64,000 bases of DNA from NCBI GenBank assembly GCA_020248665.1, contig JADCHE010000013.1, forward strand, positions 23,273-87,272, in the 5' to 3' direction. The position numbers were made by a program, and so were the translations under genes. Below, piece by piece: positions 24,122-32,513 of this stretch (its first letter is position 1; every line of letters begins with the position of its first letter). Below the pieces are notes generated by a model that saw nothing but the letters and a program-made list of their open reading frames with translations, was not told the origin of the DNA and ran no database searches. This stretch comes from Burkholderiales bacterium. GTDB lineage: Bacteria > Pseudomonadota > Gammaproteobacteria > Burkholderiales > Burkholderiaceae_E.

Positions 24122-25822
24122 TTGGCCGCCGTCCGCAACGTCCTGTTCATCATGTGCGACCAGCTGCGGTACGACCACCTGTCGTGCTTCGGCCATCCGA
24201 CGCTGCACACGCCGAACCTCGACCGGCTCGCCGCGCGCGGCGTGATCTTCGACCGCGCCTACGTGCAGTCGCCGGTCTGCGGCCCGTCGCGGATGAGCTA
24301 CTACACCGGCCGCTACGTGCACGCGCACGGCGCGAGCTGGAACTTCGTGCCGCTGAAGGTCGGCGAGATGACGATCGGCGACCACCTGCGCCCGCTGGGC
24401 GTGCGCTCGGTGCTCGTCGGCAAGACGCACATGCGCGCCGACCTCGCCGGCATGGCGCGGCTCGGCATCGACCCGGACTCGCAGATCGGCCGCCGGATCG
24501 CCGAGTGCGGCTTCGACGCCTACGAGCGCGACGACGGCATCCATCCGTACTCGGGCCACGACCCCGATCCGTCCTACAGCGATTACCTGCGCCGACAGGG
24601 CCTGGGTGGCGACAACCCCTGGGAGGCCTGGGCGAACTCGGTCACCAACGCGGACGGCACGGTCCGCTCGGGCTGGTTCCTCAAGTACTCGAACCTGCCG
24701 GCGCGCGTGCCGGCCGAGCACTCGGAGACGCCGTACACCACGCGCCGCGCGATCGACTTCATCGCCGAGGCCGGCGACCGGCCGTGGCTGATGCACCTGT
24801 CGTACATCAAGCCGCACTGGCCCTACGTCGCGCCCGAGCCGTACGCGTCGATGTACGGGCCCGAGGACGCGCTGCCGGTGGTCCGCGACGAGCGCGAGCT
24901 CGAGGACCCGCACCCGGTCTACCGCGCGATGATGGACCACCGCGTCTCGAAGACCTTCTCGAAGGAGGGCGTGCGCGAGGCGGTGATGCCGGGATACATG
25001 GCGCTGGTCAAGCAGATCGACGACTCGCTCGGCGACCTGTTCGCCTACCTTCAGCAGCACGGCCTGATGGACACGACGATGATCGTGTTCACCTCGGACC
25101 ACGGCGACTACCTCGGCGACCACTGGATGGGCGAGAAGGACCTGTTCCACGAGCAGGTGATCCGGCTGCCGCTGATCGTCTACGACCCGGATCCGCGCGC
25201 CGACGCGACGCGCGGCACGCGCTGCGACGCGCTGGTCGAGGCGGTGGACCTGCTGCCGACCTTCCTCGACGCCTACGGCGGCGCGGCGGTGCCGCACGTG
25301 CTCGACGGCCGATCGCTGCGCCCGCTGCTGTTCGGCGAGCGCCCCGCCGACTGGCGCCGCGCGGTGGTCTGCGAGTACGACTACTCGTTCCAGGAGTCGC
25401 GGATCACGCTCGGCAAGGGCTCGCGCGACTGCTGGATGCGGATGATCTTCGACGGCCGCTGGAAGTACGTGCTGTTCGAGGGCTTCCGGCCGATGCTGTT
25501 CGACCTGCAGCAGGACCCGCACGAGTTCGTCGACCTCGGCGCCTCGCCCGCCCACGAGGCCGAGCGGCGCCGCATGCACGAGCTGCTGTTCGAGTGGGCG
25601 CGCCGGCCGCGCCACCGCGTGACGGTCGCCGACCGGGCGATCGAGTCGGTCGAGGTGCAGCCGCGGATCACCGAGGGCGGCATCCTGATCGGCTACTGGG
25701 ACGAGGCCGACCTCGCCGATGCGCGCACGCGGCTCAAGCCGCGCTTCGCGTCCCACAACCCGCTGGTCCGCGAGACGCTGGACCGGCTCGTCGCAGATGG
25801 AGCCTCCGCCGATGCGAGCTGA
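24122..25822 (+). CDS. Sulfatase / phosphonate monoester hydrolase family protein
   Basis: The 566-residue protein belongs to the alkaline-phosphatase superfamily. Metal ligand D13 lies in F-I-M-C-D-Q. The formylglycine-type nucleophile C53 lies in C-G-P-S-R-M-S-Y-Y-T-G-R, and D326-H327 in T-S-D-H-G-D-Y-L-G-D-H. The D-Q opening, Q-I-D-D-S-L-G-D-L-F-A-Y-L and C-E-Y-D-Y-S-F resemble phosphonate monoester hydrolases more than classic arylsulfatases, so sulfate, phosphonate or phosphodiesters are all possible substrates. No signal peptide is visible, so it is probably cytoplasmic. The start is a TTG at 24122 with GAGAGG 7 bases upstream; the ATG at 24023 would run through the LysR operator. A formylglycine-forming enzyme would be needed and is not in the window. 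Confidence 0.87.
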   Translation: MAAVRNVLFIMCDQLRYDHLSCFGHPTLHTPNLDRLAARGVIFDRAYVQSPVCGPSRMSYYTGRYVHAHGASWNFVPLKVGEMTIGDHLRPLGVRSVLVGKTHMRADLAGMARLGIDPDSQIGRRIAECGFDAYERDDGIHPYSGHDPDPSYSDYLRRQGLGGDNPWEAWANSVTNADGTVRSGWFLKYSNLPARVPAEHSETPYTTRRAIDFIAEAGDRPWLMHLSYIKPHWPYVAPEPYASMYGPEDALPVVRDERELEDPHPVYRAMMDHRVSKTFSKEGVREAVMPGYMALVKQIDDSLGDLFAYLQQHGLMDTTMIVFTSDHGDYLGDHWMGEKDLFHEQVIRLPLIVYDPDPRADATRGTRCDALVEAVDLLPTFLDAYGGAAVPHVLDGRSLRPLLFGERPADWRRAVVCEYDYSFQESRITLGKGSRDCWMRMIFDGRWKYVLFEGFRPMLFDLQQDPHEFVDLGASPAHEAERRRMHELLFEWARRPRHRVTVADRAIESVEVQPRITEGGILIGYWDEADLADARTRLKPRFASHNPLVRETLDRLVADGASADAS

Positions 25823-26288
25823 AGTCCCCGGCGTCACCCCCGCGCGCAGCGGGCTCGACGCGGTCGTCTGGAACGTCCTCGGCCAGATCTACGTGCCCAA
25901 GCAGGTCACCGACGACAGCTTCGCGTGGCACGCGACGTTCCCGATCGAGACCTTCGTGCCGCCGCACACGCACACCACGCAGGACGAGTACATCCTGGTG
26001 CTCGACGGCCGGATCGACCTGCTGATGGGCGGCGAGCGCATGCACGCCGGCACCGGCGACGTGGTCCGCATGCCGCGCGGCATTCCGCACGCGTTCTTCA
26101 ACAACTCGGGCGAGCCGGTGACCGCGCTCTTCTGGGCCGCGCCTGCGCGGCGGCTCGCCGAGCTGTATCCGCGGCTGCACAACGTCGCCGATCCGGCCGA
26201 GGTGGTGCGGATCGCGCGCGAGTACGACGTGTTCTTCCAGCCGCCGGTCTCGGCGGCCGCACCGGCCGCGGCCAGGGAGCGTGCGTGA
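25812..26288 (+). CDS. Cupin-domain protein
   Basis: The 158-residue protein is a single cupin. The first metal motif is P-P-H-T-H-T-T-Q-D-E-Y-I-L-V-L-D-G, giving H, H and E ligands, and the second is P-R-G-I-P-H-A-F-F-N with the last histidine. Cupins of this size are dioxygenases, isomerases or sensors. The start chosen (25812) has GGAG 8 bases upstream and lies inside the 3' end of the sulfatase gene; 25797 is the alternative. The stop shares one base with the next gene's ATG, so sulfatase, cupin and Bug protein form one operon. Confidence 0.85.
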   Translation: MRAEVPGVTPARSGLDAVVWNVLGQIYVPKQVTDDSFAWHATFPIETFVPPHTHTTQDEYILVLDGRIDLLMGGERMHAGTGDVVRMPRGIPHAFFNNSGEPVTALFWAAPARRLAELYPRLHNVADPAEVVRIAREYDVFFQPPVSAAAPAAARERA

Positions 26289-27307
26289 TGAAGGCCGTCC
26301 ATCCCGTCGCCCGTGCGCACGTCCCCGCCGGGCCGCGCCGCCGCACGCTCGGCGCGATCGGCGCCGCCGCGGCCTGCGCGCTCGTGCCCGGCGCCGCGGG
26401 CGCCCAGGGCTTCCCGTCCAGGCCGATCCGCATGGTCTGCCCGCTGCCGCCGGGCAGCCCGTCCGACGTGCTCGCGCGCGCGCTCGCCGAGCGCGTCTCG
26501 ATCGCGTGGGGCCAGCCGGTGGTCGTCGACAACCGGCCGGGCGCGACCGGCGCGATCGGTCTCGACGCGGTCGCCAAGGCCGCGCCCGACGGTCACACGG
26601 TCGGCATCCTGTTCATGACGCACACCGTGCTGCCGACGCTGTTCGGCAAGCTGCCGTACGACACCGAGCGCGACATCGTGCCGGTCTCGAACCTGGTGTG
26701 GCTGTACAACGTGCTGGTCGTCCCCGAGGCCTCGCCGATCCGATCGGTGCAGGACCTGATGCGCGTCGCGCGCGAGCAGCCCGGCAAGCTCAACTACGCG
26801 TCGGGCGGCAACGGCTCGCCCGCGCACATGGTCGCGGAGTTCTTCAAGCAGCGCGCCGACCTCAGGATCGTGCACGTGCCGTTCAAGGGCCCGGCCGACG
26901 CGGTGCAGGGGCTGATGGGCGCGCAGGTCGACCTGATGTTCGCGACGACCTCGGCCGCGGTGCCGCAGGTCCGAGCCGGCCGGCTGCGGCCGCTGGTGGT
27001 CACCAGCCCGCAGCGGCTCGCCGCGCTGCCCGACGTGCCGACCATGGCCGAGGCGGGCGTCACCGGCTGGGACGTCCGCGAATGGCAGGGCGTGGCGGCG
27101 CCCGCGGGCACGCCGCCCGAGCTGGTCGCACGGTGGAACGCGGAGCTCGCCAGGGCGATGGCCGATCCGGGCGTGCGCGAGCGGCTGGCGGCGCTCGGCA
27201 TGGACGTCGCGGCGCCGAACTCGCCGCAGGCGTTCGCGGGGCTGGTGAAGGGCGAGCTCGGTCGCTGGTCGGCGATGGTGAAGACGCTCGGGCTGCGGGT
27301 CGACTGA
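26288..27307 (+). CDS. Bug/TctC-family solute-binding protein with Tat-like signal
   Basis: The 339-residue protein has a long N-terminus with R-R-R-T-L-G-A-I-G before a hydrophobic stretch and A-G-A-Q, which suggests Tat export. The mature part is a standard Bug protein: F-P-S-R-P-I-R-M-V-C-P-L-P-P-G-S, V-V-D-N-R-P-G-A, H-V-P-F-K-G and L-P-D-V-P-T-M-A-E-A-G. It binds a carboxylate ligand in the periplasm. No TctA/TctB partner is present nearby. The single-base overlap with the cupin stop implies coupling, so its ligand is probably linked to the sulfatase product. Confidence 0.9.
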   Translation: MKAVHPVARAHVPAGPRRRTLGAIGAAAACALVPGAAGAQGFPSRPIRMVCPLPPGSPSDVLARALAERVSIAWGQPVVVDNRPGATGAIGLDAVAKAAPDGHTVGILFMTHTVLPTLFGKLPYDTERDIVPVSNLVWLYNVLVVPEASPIRSVQDLMRVAREQPGKLNYASGGNGSPAHMVAEFFKQRADLRIVHVPFKGPADAVQGLMGAQVDLMFATTSAAVPQVRAGRLRPLVVTSPQRLAALPDVPTMAEAGVTGWDVREWQGVAAPAGTPPELVARWNAELARAMADPGVRERLAALGMDVAAPNSPQAFAGLVKGELGRWSAMVKTLGLRVD

Positions 27308-27371
27308 GCCGGGCGGGTGGGGCGGATCGCGTCGCGCCACCGGCGCGCACGTGCTCCTTCCGCGCGGCGCC

Positions 27372-28220
27372 TCAGCGGGCCGTGCGCCGCGCCGTCACCG
27401 TACGCGCCGCGTCGCCCGCGACCGTGCCGCGCATCGCGTCGTCGCGCGCCTCGAGTGCGAGCCTGCGCGCCACCGCGCCCTCGGGGCCGACGTCGAGCGC
27501 GAGCCGCACGCCGTCGAGCCGACCGCGCACCGGCAGCGCTCGCCCGTCTGCGCCCGCGAGCGTGCCGCGCACCACCTGGTTCGACTGCTCGAGCCGAAGC
27601 GTCGCGGCGCCGCCCTCGGGCAGTCCCTCGACCATCCAGGTGCCGCCGACGCGCTCCGGCACGATCCACAGGAAGAGCGGGTTCTGCTCGGGCAGCCGCA
27701 CCGTGCGGTCCGGCTCCCAGGTGCCCATCCCGAACGAGTTCGACACCACGCGCGTGCCCGGCTTCATCGACAGGATGGTCGGGCGCAGCTTCTCGTTCAG
27801 CGCCTCGCCGAGGTAGAGCGTCAGCACCGTCGCCGAGGAGAAGTCCTCCTTGAAGATGTCGCCGTGGATCATCTTCACGCGGTCGGTGACGCCCGCGCGC
27901 TCGGCGTTGCGCTGCGCGAGCGCGGAGAGCTTCGCGTCGTACTCGATGCCGACCGCGCGCGCGCCGAACTTGCGGGCCGCCCAGATCGGGATCTTGCCGT
28001 CGCCGGAGCCCAGGTCGTAGACGACGTCGTCGGCGCGCACGCCGGCGAGCTCCAGCATCGGCATCACCAGCCCGTCGAGCGTCGGCACCCACATCACGTC
28101 CTTGCCCGCCTGCCCGACCAGGGGGCGGAAGGTGTCGTCGCCGGCGCCGCCGGTGGAGCAGGCGGCGAGCGCGGCGGCGAGCAGCGAGGCGAGGGCGGCA
28201 CGGCGGGGCGGGGCGTTCAT
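27372..28220 (-). CDS. Class I SAM-methyltransferase-fold protein with lipoprotein signal
   Basis: The 282-residue protein starts with a type II signal: hydrophobic L-L-A-A-A-L-A-A followed by C21. The SAM-binding motif I is at 69-75 (D-L-G-S-G-D-G), with the post-I acidic residue in G-I-E-Y-D and a motif like M-I-H-G-D-I-F. The domain (about 40-190) resembles the FAM173/ATPSCKMT-type lysine methyltransferases. It is followed by about 90 beta-rich residues with no recognised domain. An exported SAM enzyme is odd because the periplasm is not known to contain SAM; the signal may be an anchor, or the start may be later. It is convergent with the Bug gene, with a 64-bp gap. Confidence 0.75.
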   Translation of the reverse strand: MNAPPRRAALASLLAAALAACSTGGAGDDTFRPLVGQAGKDVMWVPTLDGLVMPMLELAGVRADDVVYDLGSGDGKIPIWAARKFGARAVGIEYDAKLSALAQRNAERAGVTDRVKMIHGDIFKEDFSSATVLTLYLGEALNEKLRPTILSMKPGTRVVSNSFGMGTWEPDRTVRLPEQNPLFLWIVPERVGGTWMVEGLPEGGAATLRLEQSNQVVRGTLAGADGRALPVRGRLDGVRLALDVGPEGAVARRLALEARDDAMRGTVAGDAARTVTARRTAR

Positions 28221-28310
28221 GGGCGGGGCGGGCTCGATGGGCGGCAGATGCGACGGGCGCGAGCTTGACAGCGGCGATGGCCCGCCGCAAGCGGCCGGCG
28301 GGCGGGGCGC

Positions 28311-28316
28311 TAGAAT
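28311..28316 (+). promoter_or_regulatory. -10-like TAGAAT immediately upstream of the aminotransferase
   Basis: TAGAAT ends 9 bases before the ATG at 28326, and no ribosome-binding site is visible. Transcription starting 6-8 bases after the box would give a leader of only a few bases. The same GGGGCGnTAGAAT string precedes dnaE at 56541-56553. No convincing -35 box was found at the right spacing. Confidence 0.4.
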
Positions 28317-28325
28317 CCGCCGATC

Positions 28326-29510
28326 ATGCCGATGTCCCCCTCGCGCCGGATCGAGCAGGTCGACCTGCCGATCATCCCGACGATCGCGCAGCTGGTGCGC
28401 GACCACCCCGGAACCATCTCGCTCGGACAGGGCGTGGTCAACTACGGCCCGCCCGCGCAGGCGCTGGCCGCCATCGGGCCGATGACCGCGGACGCGGCGC
28501 TGCAGAAGTACCAGGCGGTCTCGGGGCTGCCCGCGCTCGTCGCCGCGCTGCGCGACAAGCTCGCGCGCGACAACGGCATCCCCGCCGAGGGCACCGAGGT
28601 GATGGTCACCGCGGGCAGCAACATGGCGTTCCTCAACGCGGTGATCGCCGTCGCCGACGAGGGCGACGAGATCGTGCTGCCGCGCCCGTACTACTTCAAC
28701 CAGGAGATGGCGATCCGGATGGTCGGCTGCGTGCCGGTGTTCGTCGACACCACTGCCGACTTCCAGCTCGACGTGCCGGCGATCGCGCGCGCGATCGGCC
28801 CGCGCACCCGCGCGATCGTCACCGTCTCGCCGAACAACCCGACCGGCGCGGTCTACGCCGAGGCCGACCTGCGCGCGGTGAACGCGCTCTGCCGCGAGCG
28901 CGGTCTCTGGCACTTCAGCGACGAGGCCTACGAGTGGTTCGTGCACGACGGCGCGACCCACTTCTCGCCCGGCTCGATCCCCGGCGCCGCGGCGCATACG
29001 CTGTCGTTCTTCTCGTTCTCGAAGACCTTCGGCATGGCGAGCTGGCGCGTCGGCTACGTCGTCTATCCGTCTTCGCTCGCCGAGGCGATGAACAAGGTGC
29101 AGGACACGAACCTGATCTGCGCGCCGGTGGTCTCGCAGGTGGTCGCGGCCGAGGCGGTGCGGCTCGGGCGCGCGCAGGTCGCACCGCACCTGGAGCGGCT
29201 CTCGACGGTGCGCGACCACGTGCACGCGGCGCTGCGCGAGCTCGGCGACCTGGTCGAGTTCCCGGCGACCCGCGGCGCGTTCTACGTGCTGATGAAGCTG
29301 CCCGGCGTCGACGACGCGCTCGAGTTCAACCGCACGATGGTGCGCGAGCACCGCGTCGCGACGATCCCCGGCTTCGCGTTCGGGCTGACCGACACGAAGG
29401 CGGCGAACTGGCAGCGCCTGTCGTACGGTGCGCTCGACGAGGCGACGGTCCGCGAAGGCGTGTCTCGATTCGTGCGAGCGGTGCGCGGCTGGTACGGCCC
29501 GCGGGGCTGA
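28326..29510 (+). CDS. PLP-dependent aminotransferase, class I/II
   Basis: The 394-residue protein is a complete fold-type I aminotransferase. It has I-S-L-G-Q-G-V-V near the N-terminus and V-S-P-N-N-P-T-G-A-V mid-protein. F-S-D-E-A-Y-E carries the pyridine-nitrogen aspartate, F-S-F-S-K-T-F-G-M-A-S-W-R-V-G-Y the Schiff-base lysine, and R-L-S-Y-G-A lies near the end. It interconverts an amino acid and a 2-oxoacid; the substrate is not clear from sequence. The Q-G-V-V-N-Y-G-P-P opening resembles the kynurenine/glutamine-type aminotransferases. It stands alone, with its own TAGAAT-type promoter. Confidence 0.9.
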   Translation: MPMSPSRRIEQVDLPIIPTIAQLVRDHPGTISLGQGVVNYGPPAQALAAIGPMTADAALQKYQAVSGLPALVAALRDKLARDNGIPAEGTEVMVTAGSNMAFLNAVIAVADEGDEIVLPRPYYFNQEMAIRMVGCVPVFVDTTADFQLDVPAIARAIGPRTRAIVTVSPNNPTGAVYAEADLRAVNALCRERGLWHFSDEAYEWFVHDGATHFSPGSIPGAAAHTLSFFSFSKTFGMASWRVGYVVYPSSLAEAMNKVQDTNLICAPVVSQVVAAEAVRLGRAQVAPHLERLSTVRDHVHAALRELGDLVEFPATRGAFYVLMKLPGVDDALEFNRTMVREHRVATIPGFAFGLTDTKAANWQRLSYGALDEATVREGVSRFVRAVRGWYGPRG

Positions 29511-29872
29511 GCCCGCCCCTCCCCGGCTCGATCAGGTGCCGCGCCCGGCACCGCCCCGACGCGCGCGCGCAGCAGGCCCGCCACGCGCACGTCGCTTGGC
29601 TTCGCGACGCTCGACGCGTTGTGCGGTCGCTCGGCCGGAACCCAGGGTGCAAGCCGAGCTCGCCGCACTCCGCGTCGGGCTCGCCGGATGCGTCGACCTC
29701 GGCGCCCTGATCGGGGGGCGATCGAGGCGGCCGGCAGGCACCTGGAGCATGCGACCGACCTCATGGTCCCGTCCGTGCTACAGGTGCCGATAGCTCGACC
29801 TGCACGGTTCCGGCCGGCGTGCCGCTTCGGCCCGAATCGTGTGCGCTTGCCCGCCGGGAGCCGTCGCCGGTG
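29511..29872. other. Gene-poor stretch
   Basis: About 360 bp have no gene I can support. Two plus-strand frames carry A-E-L-A-A-L-R-V-G-L-A-G-C-V-D-L and, one frameshift later, E-A-A-G-R-H-L-E-H-A-T-D-L-M, which read like pieces of one decayed coding sequence. This is too short to identify. No tRNA-like cloverleaf was seen. Confidence 0.4.
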
Positions 29873-30511
29873 CTAGGACGGCTCCGCGAATGCCCGGATG
29901 AGCGCTGCCTTGTAGGCGGGGCGCGACGTCGTGCGCTCGTGATAGGCGCAGATCGTCGGAGCAAGCGGAATTTCGTAGAGCTTTGCCCAATCGAGGCAGG
30001 TGGCCAGCAGGATATCGGCAGTGGTCAGTTTGTCGCCGAGAAGATAGGGCTGGTCTACACCGATCTGCGGTGCCATCGCCTCGAGGTTCTCGAGAAAGTA
30101 GTCGCGTGCCGCGACGACCGCGGCGGGTGCTTCGCCATACAGGTGCTTCAGGTCTCCGTGCCGGCGCATCACGTAGAGCGAATGTGCGTCGAGCTCCGAC
30201 ATCACGAAGTAGGACCATTCGGCGACCTTTGCACGGCCGACCGGATCGCGCGGGACATGGAAGGTTTCGGGGGCGTCGAAGGCCTCGGCGATGTATTCGA
30301 TGATCGCGGCACTCTCGGTCAGCAGCAGATCGCCATGGCGCAGCAGAGGAACCTTGTGTCGAGGGTTCAGTCGCAAGAACTCCGGTGTCTTCGTCTGGCC
30401 GGTGCGAGGGTGCACCGAGTGGAACGTGTAGTCCAGCCCGAACTCCTCGAGCATCCAATGGGGCCTCAGCTGCCGGACCGTCCCGGCACCCCACAGCGTC
30501 AGGTCGTGCAT
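29873..30511 (-). CDS. Glutathione S-transferase family protein
   Basis: The 212-residue protein has an N-terminal thioredoxin-like half (1-80: L-T-L-W-G-A-G-T-V-R-Q-L-R, then H-K-V-P-L-L and L-T-E-S-A-A-I-I-E-Y, the glutathione-binding E-S pair). An all-helical C-terminal half has L-T-T-A-D-I-L-L-A-T-C-L, the conserved N-capping aspartate segment. It conjugates or transfers glutathione to an electrophile, or isomerises a ring-cleavage product. GGAGA lies 6 bases ahead of the ATG. It is on the same strand as the GntR regulator and 85 bp downstream of it. Confidence 0.9.
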   Translation of the reverse strand: MHDLTLWGAGTVRQLRPHWMLEEFGLDYTFHSVHPRTGQTKTPEFLRLNPRHKVPLLRHGDLLLTESAAIIEYIAEAFDAPETFHVPRDPVGRAKVAEWSYFVMSELDAHSLYVMRRHGDLKHLYGEAPAAVVAARDYFLENLEAMAPQIGVDQPYLLGDKLTTADILLATCLDWAKLYEIPLAPTICAYHERTTSRPAYKAALIRAFAEPS

Positions 30512-30596
30512 CGATGTCTCCTGTCCGGCCCAATCGACCGCCCGCGAGTCGACGATCGGCCTGATCGTTGTAGCAGTGACGGGCTCGGGCAGCGGC

Positions 30597-31556
30597 TTAT
30601 GCCGCCATGCGTACCGCCCGGTGCGAGTCCGCGACCAATGCCAGCACGGCCTCGATACTCGCCGGGTCGATCTCGAAGACCACGACCTGCGGCGGTCGGA
30701 ACCACGGTTCGTGGCGGTATGGTTCGAGCCGTGCGAGGCCGGCGCACGACGTGACGACGATGTCGGAGTCACGGAAGACCTCTTCGACGCTCGCCGCGTC
30801 CTCGACGACGCCGTAGCACTGTTCGAGCGGCACACCCTGGCGCCGGATCGATCGGCCCATCGCGCGCGCGAACGGGTCGCTGATGCACACGCAGCCGAGA
30901 CGCTGTTCGGGCAAATACGTCGCCAGCGCCATCATCGACTTGACGTCCGCCCGGGTCCGGATCGGATAGACCGTGTCGACCGGCGCGCCGAGCCGCGCGC
31001 GGACATCCCGAACGAACCGGAAACGCGTGAGCACCAGATCGCCTGCTCGGGGGCCGGTCCCGCCGCTCACTGCCGCGTCGAGCTCACTCAGTTCGATGAG
31101 TTTCACTGGTCCGTCGAAACTCGATCTCAGCGTGTCGAGGAAGCTGGACAGGTAAGGGTGTGGCCTGTCGATCCACCAGACCGTCCGATCGCCACCGTGT
31201 TCGGTGCTTACGGCCCACAGGCTGCTGGCGACGTCGGCAGGCGGTACGCCCAGCTCGCGGCCGCGGCGCATCGTGTCTTCGAGGAAGGCCGCGATGGCGC
31301 GGGCTCGATCGGCCGAGACCGATTCGCGCACGTACACCCCGCTGCCGTGCCGGACGTCGACGACTCCGCGGGCGGCCAGTCGCGCATACGCCTCACGCAC
31401 GGTATTCGGATTCGCATCGAACCACCGGGCCAGTGTCTCGGGCGTGGGTAGCCGGGCTCCAGCCGGTCGCGCGCCGTTCAACACCTGCAGGCGCACCCAA
31501 GCCTCGATGCGACCCACCAGCGATAGCACGCCGTTCCGTCTTCCCCGTTCGGACAT
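30597..31556 (-). CDS. GntR-family transcriptional regulator
   Basis: The 319-residue protein has an N-terminal GntR winged helix (about 10-80: G-A-R-L-P-T-P-E-T-L-A-R-W-F-D-A-N-P-N-T-V-R-E-A-Y, then G-S-G-V-Y-V for the wing). About 230 residues follow that do not match FadR or UTRA sensors clearly. They contain D-L-V-L-T-R-F and D-I-V-V-T-S-C, a periplasmic-binding-like Rossmann pattern. It is divergent from the TRAP-transporter operon across an unusually AT-rich 135-bp gap with a pair of direct repeats, and is the probable regulator of that operon and of the GST. Confidence 0.85.
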   Translation of the reverse strand: MSERGRRNGVLSLVGRIEAWVRLQVLNGARPAGARLPTPETLARWFDANPNTVREAYARLAARGVVDVRHGSGVYVRESVSADRARAIAAFLEDTMRRGRELGVPPADVASSLWAVSTEHGGDRTVWWIDRPHPYLSSFLDTLRSSFDGPVKLIELSELDAAVSGGTGPRAGDLVLTRFRFVRDVRARLGAPVDTVYPIRTRADVKSMMALATYLPEQRLGCVCISDPFARAMGRSIRRQGVPLEQCYGVVEDAASVEEVFRDSDIVVTSCAGLARLEPYRHEPWFRPPQVVVFEIDPASIEAVLALVADSHRAVRMAA

Positions 31557-31573
31557 GATGTTCGAGCCGATCG

Positions 31574-31657
31574 CAAAGAGTGATAATAAACTAAAATTCT
31601 ACATACTCATAAAGCACGTGCAAACAACATCTTGACATCACAAGAGTGACAATGAAA
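31574..31657. promoter_or_regulatory. AT-rich divergent promoter with two direct repeats
   Basis: AAGAGTGATAATAAA (31576-31590) and AAGAGTGACAATGAA (31642-31656) match at 13 of 15 positions and are 66 bp apart. TTGACA (31632-31637) just before the second copy is a good -35 candidate for the SDR/TRAP operon, though no strong -10 follows. The stretch is far more AT-rich than anything else in the window. The repeats are likely binding sites for the GntR protein. Confidence 0.5.
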
Positions 31658-31691
31658 TAGTTGATAGACAAGAATGCATACGGAGGCAACG

Positions 31692-32444
31692 ATGGGCAGC
31701 AGCAGTCCGGAACCGGGGCGCAAGGCGCCGGTCGCGCTGATCGCGGGCGCGGGCGAAGGGCTCGGGACCGCCATCGCACGGGCCTGCGCGAGCGCCGGCT
31801 TCGCCACGGTCCTCGTGGCGCGATCGCAGGAACGGCTCGATCGCGTTGCGGCGGCAATCAACGATGAAGGCGGGATTGCGCGAGCCAAGACGGCGGATCT
31901 GCGAGACGAGGCTTCGGTGGTCGGCCTGTTCGACCAGATCGAGGCCGAACTCGGGATTCCTGAGTTCGTGGTCTACAACGCCGGTGCGCAGTACCGACAG
32001 TCCATCCTGGACACCCGGGCCGACATGTTCGAAAAGGTGTGGCGCCTGTCGTGCTTCGCCGGTTTCCTGGTCGGGCGAGAGGCCGCGCGTCGCATGACAC
32101 CGCGTGGATCCGGCACCGTGATCTTCACCGGTGCAACCGCGAGCATGCGGGGTGGTCCGAACTTCGCCGCGTTCGCGGCGGCGAAGTTCGGTCTGCGCGC
32201 ACTCGCCCAGTCGATGGCTCGGGAGCTCGGCCCGCAGGGTCTGCACGTCGCGCACGTCGTCATCGACGGTGCGATCGACATGCCCCGCATCCACAAGCTG
32301 TTTCCCGATCTCGCTGCGCGCACGCCCGAGGACGGCATGCTTCATCCCGACGACATCGCGCAGAGCTATCTCGCGCTCCACCGCCAGCCGCGCAGCGCCT
32401 GGACGTTCGAGCTCGACCTCAGGCCCTGGGCGGAGAAGTTCTAG
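31692..32444 (+). CDS. SDR-family protein lacking the catalytic tyrosine (paralogue 1)
   Basis: The 250-residue protein has an SDR fold: cofactor loop G19-A-G-E-G-L-G25, D-L-R-D after the third strand and Y-N-A-G-A in the N-N-A-G position. The usual Y-x3-K is F161-A-A-A-K165, so the proton-donating tyrosine is phenylalanine. The usual serine region reads T-G-A-T-A-S and is also not a clean match. The C-terminus ends with W-T-F-E-L-D-L-R-P-W-A-E-K-F. The second SDR of the operon shares all these features. Either the reaction does not need the tyrosine or the protein is not a dehydrogenase. GGAGG precedes the ATG by 5 bases, and the gene opens the TRAP operon. Confidence 0.85.
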   Translation: MGSSSPEPGRKAPVALIAGAGEGLGTAIARACASAGFATVLVARSQERLDRVAAAINDEGGIARAKTADLRDEASVVGLFDQIEAELGIPEFVVYNAGAQYRQSILDTRADMFEKVWRLSCFAGFLVGREAARRMTPRGSGTVIFTGATASMRGGPNFAAFAAAKFGLRALAQSMARELGPQGLHVAHVVIDGAIDMPRIHKLFPDLAARTPEDGMLHPDDIAQSYLALHRQPRSAWTFELDLRPWAEKF

Positions 32445-32513
32445 GCCACCGACTCGCTGCGTCCGACCCGGGACCGACGCAGTCCCATCGAAGATAACAA
32501 CAGGAGGAGCACC

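Noticed and set aside
29511..29872. tRNA or small RNA in the gap before the GST gene
   Set aside because: No cloverleaf, T-loop sequence or clear promoter/terminator pair was found by eye.
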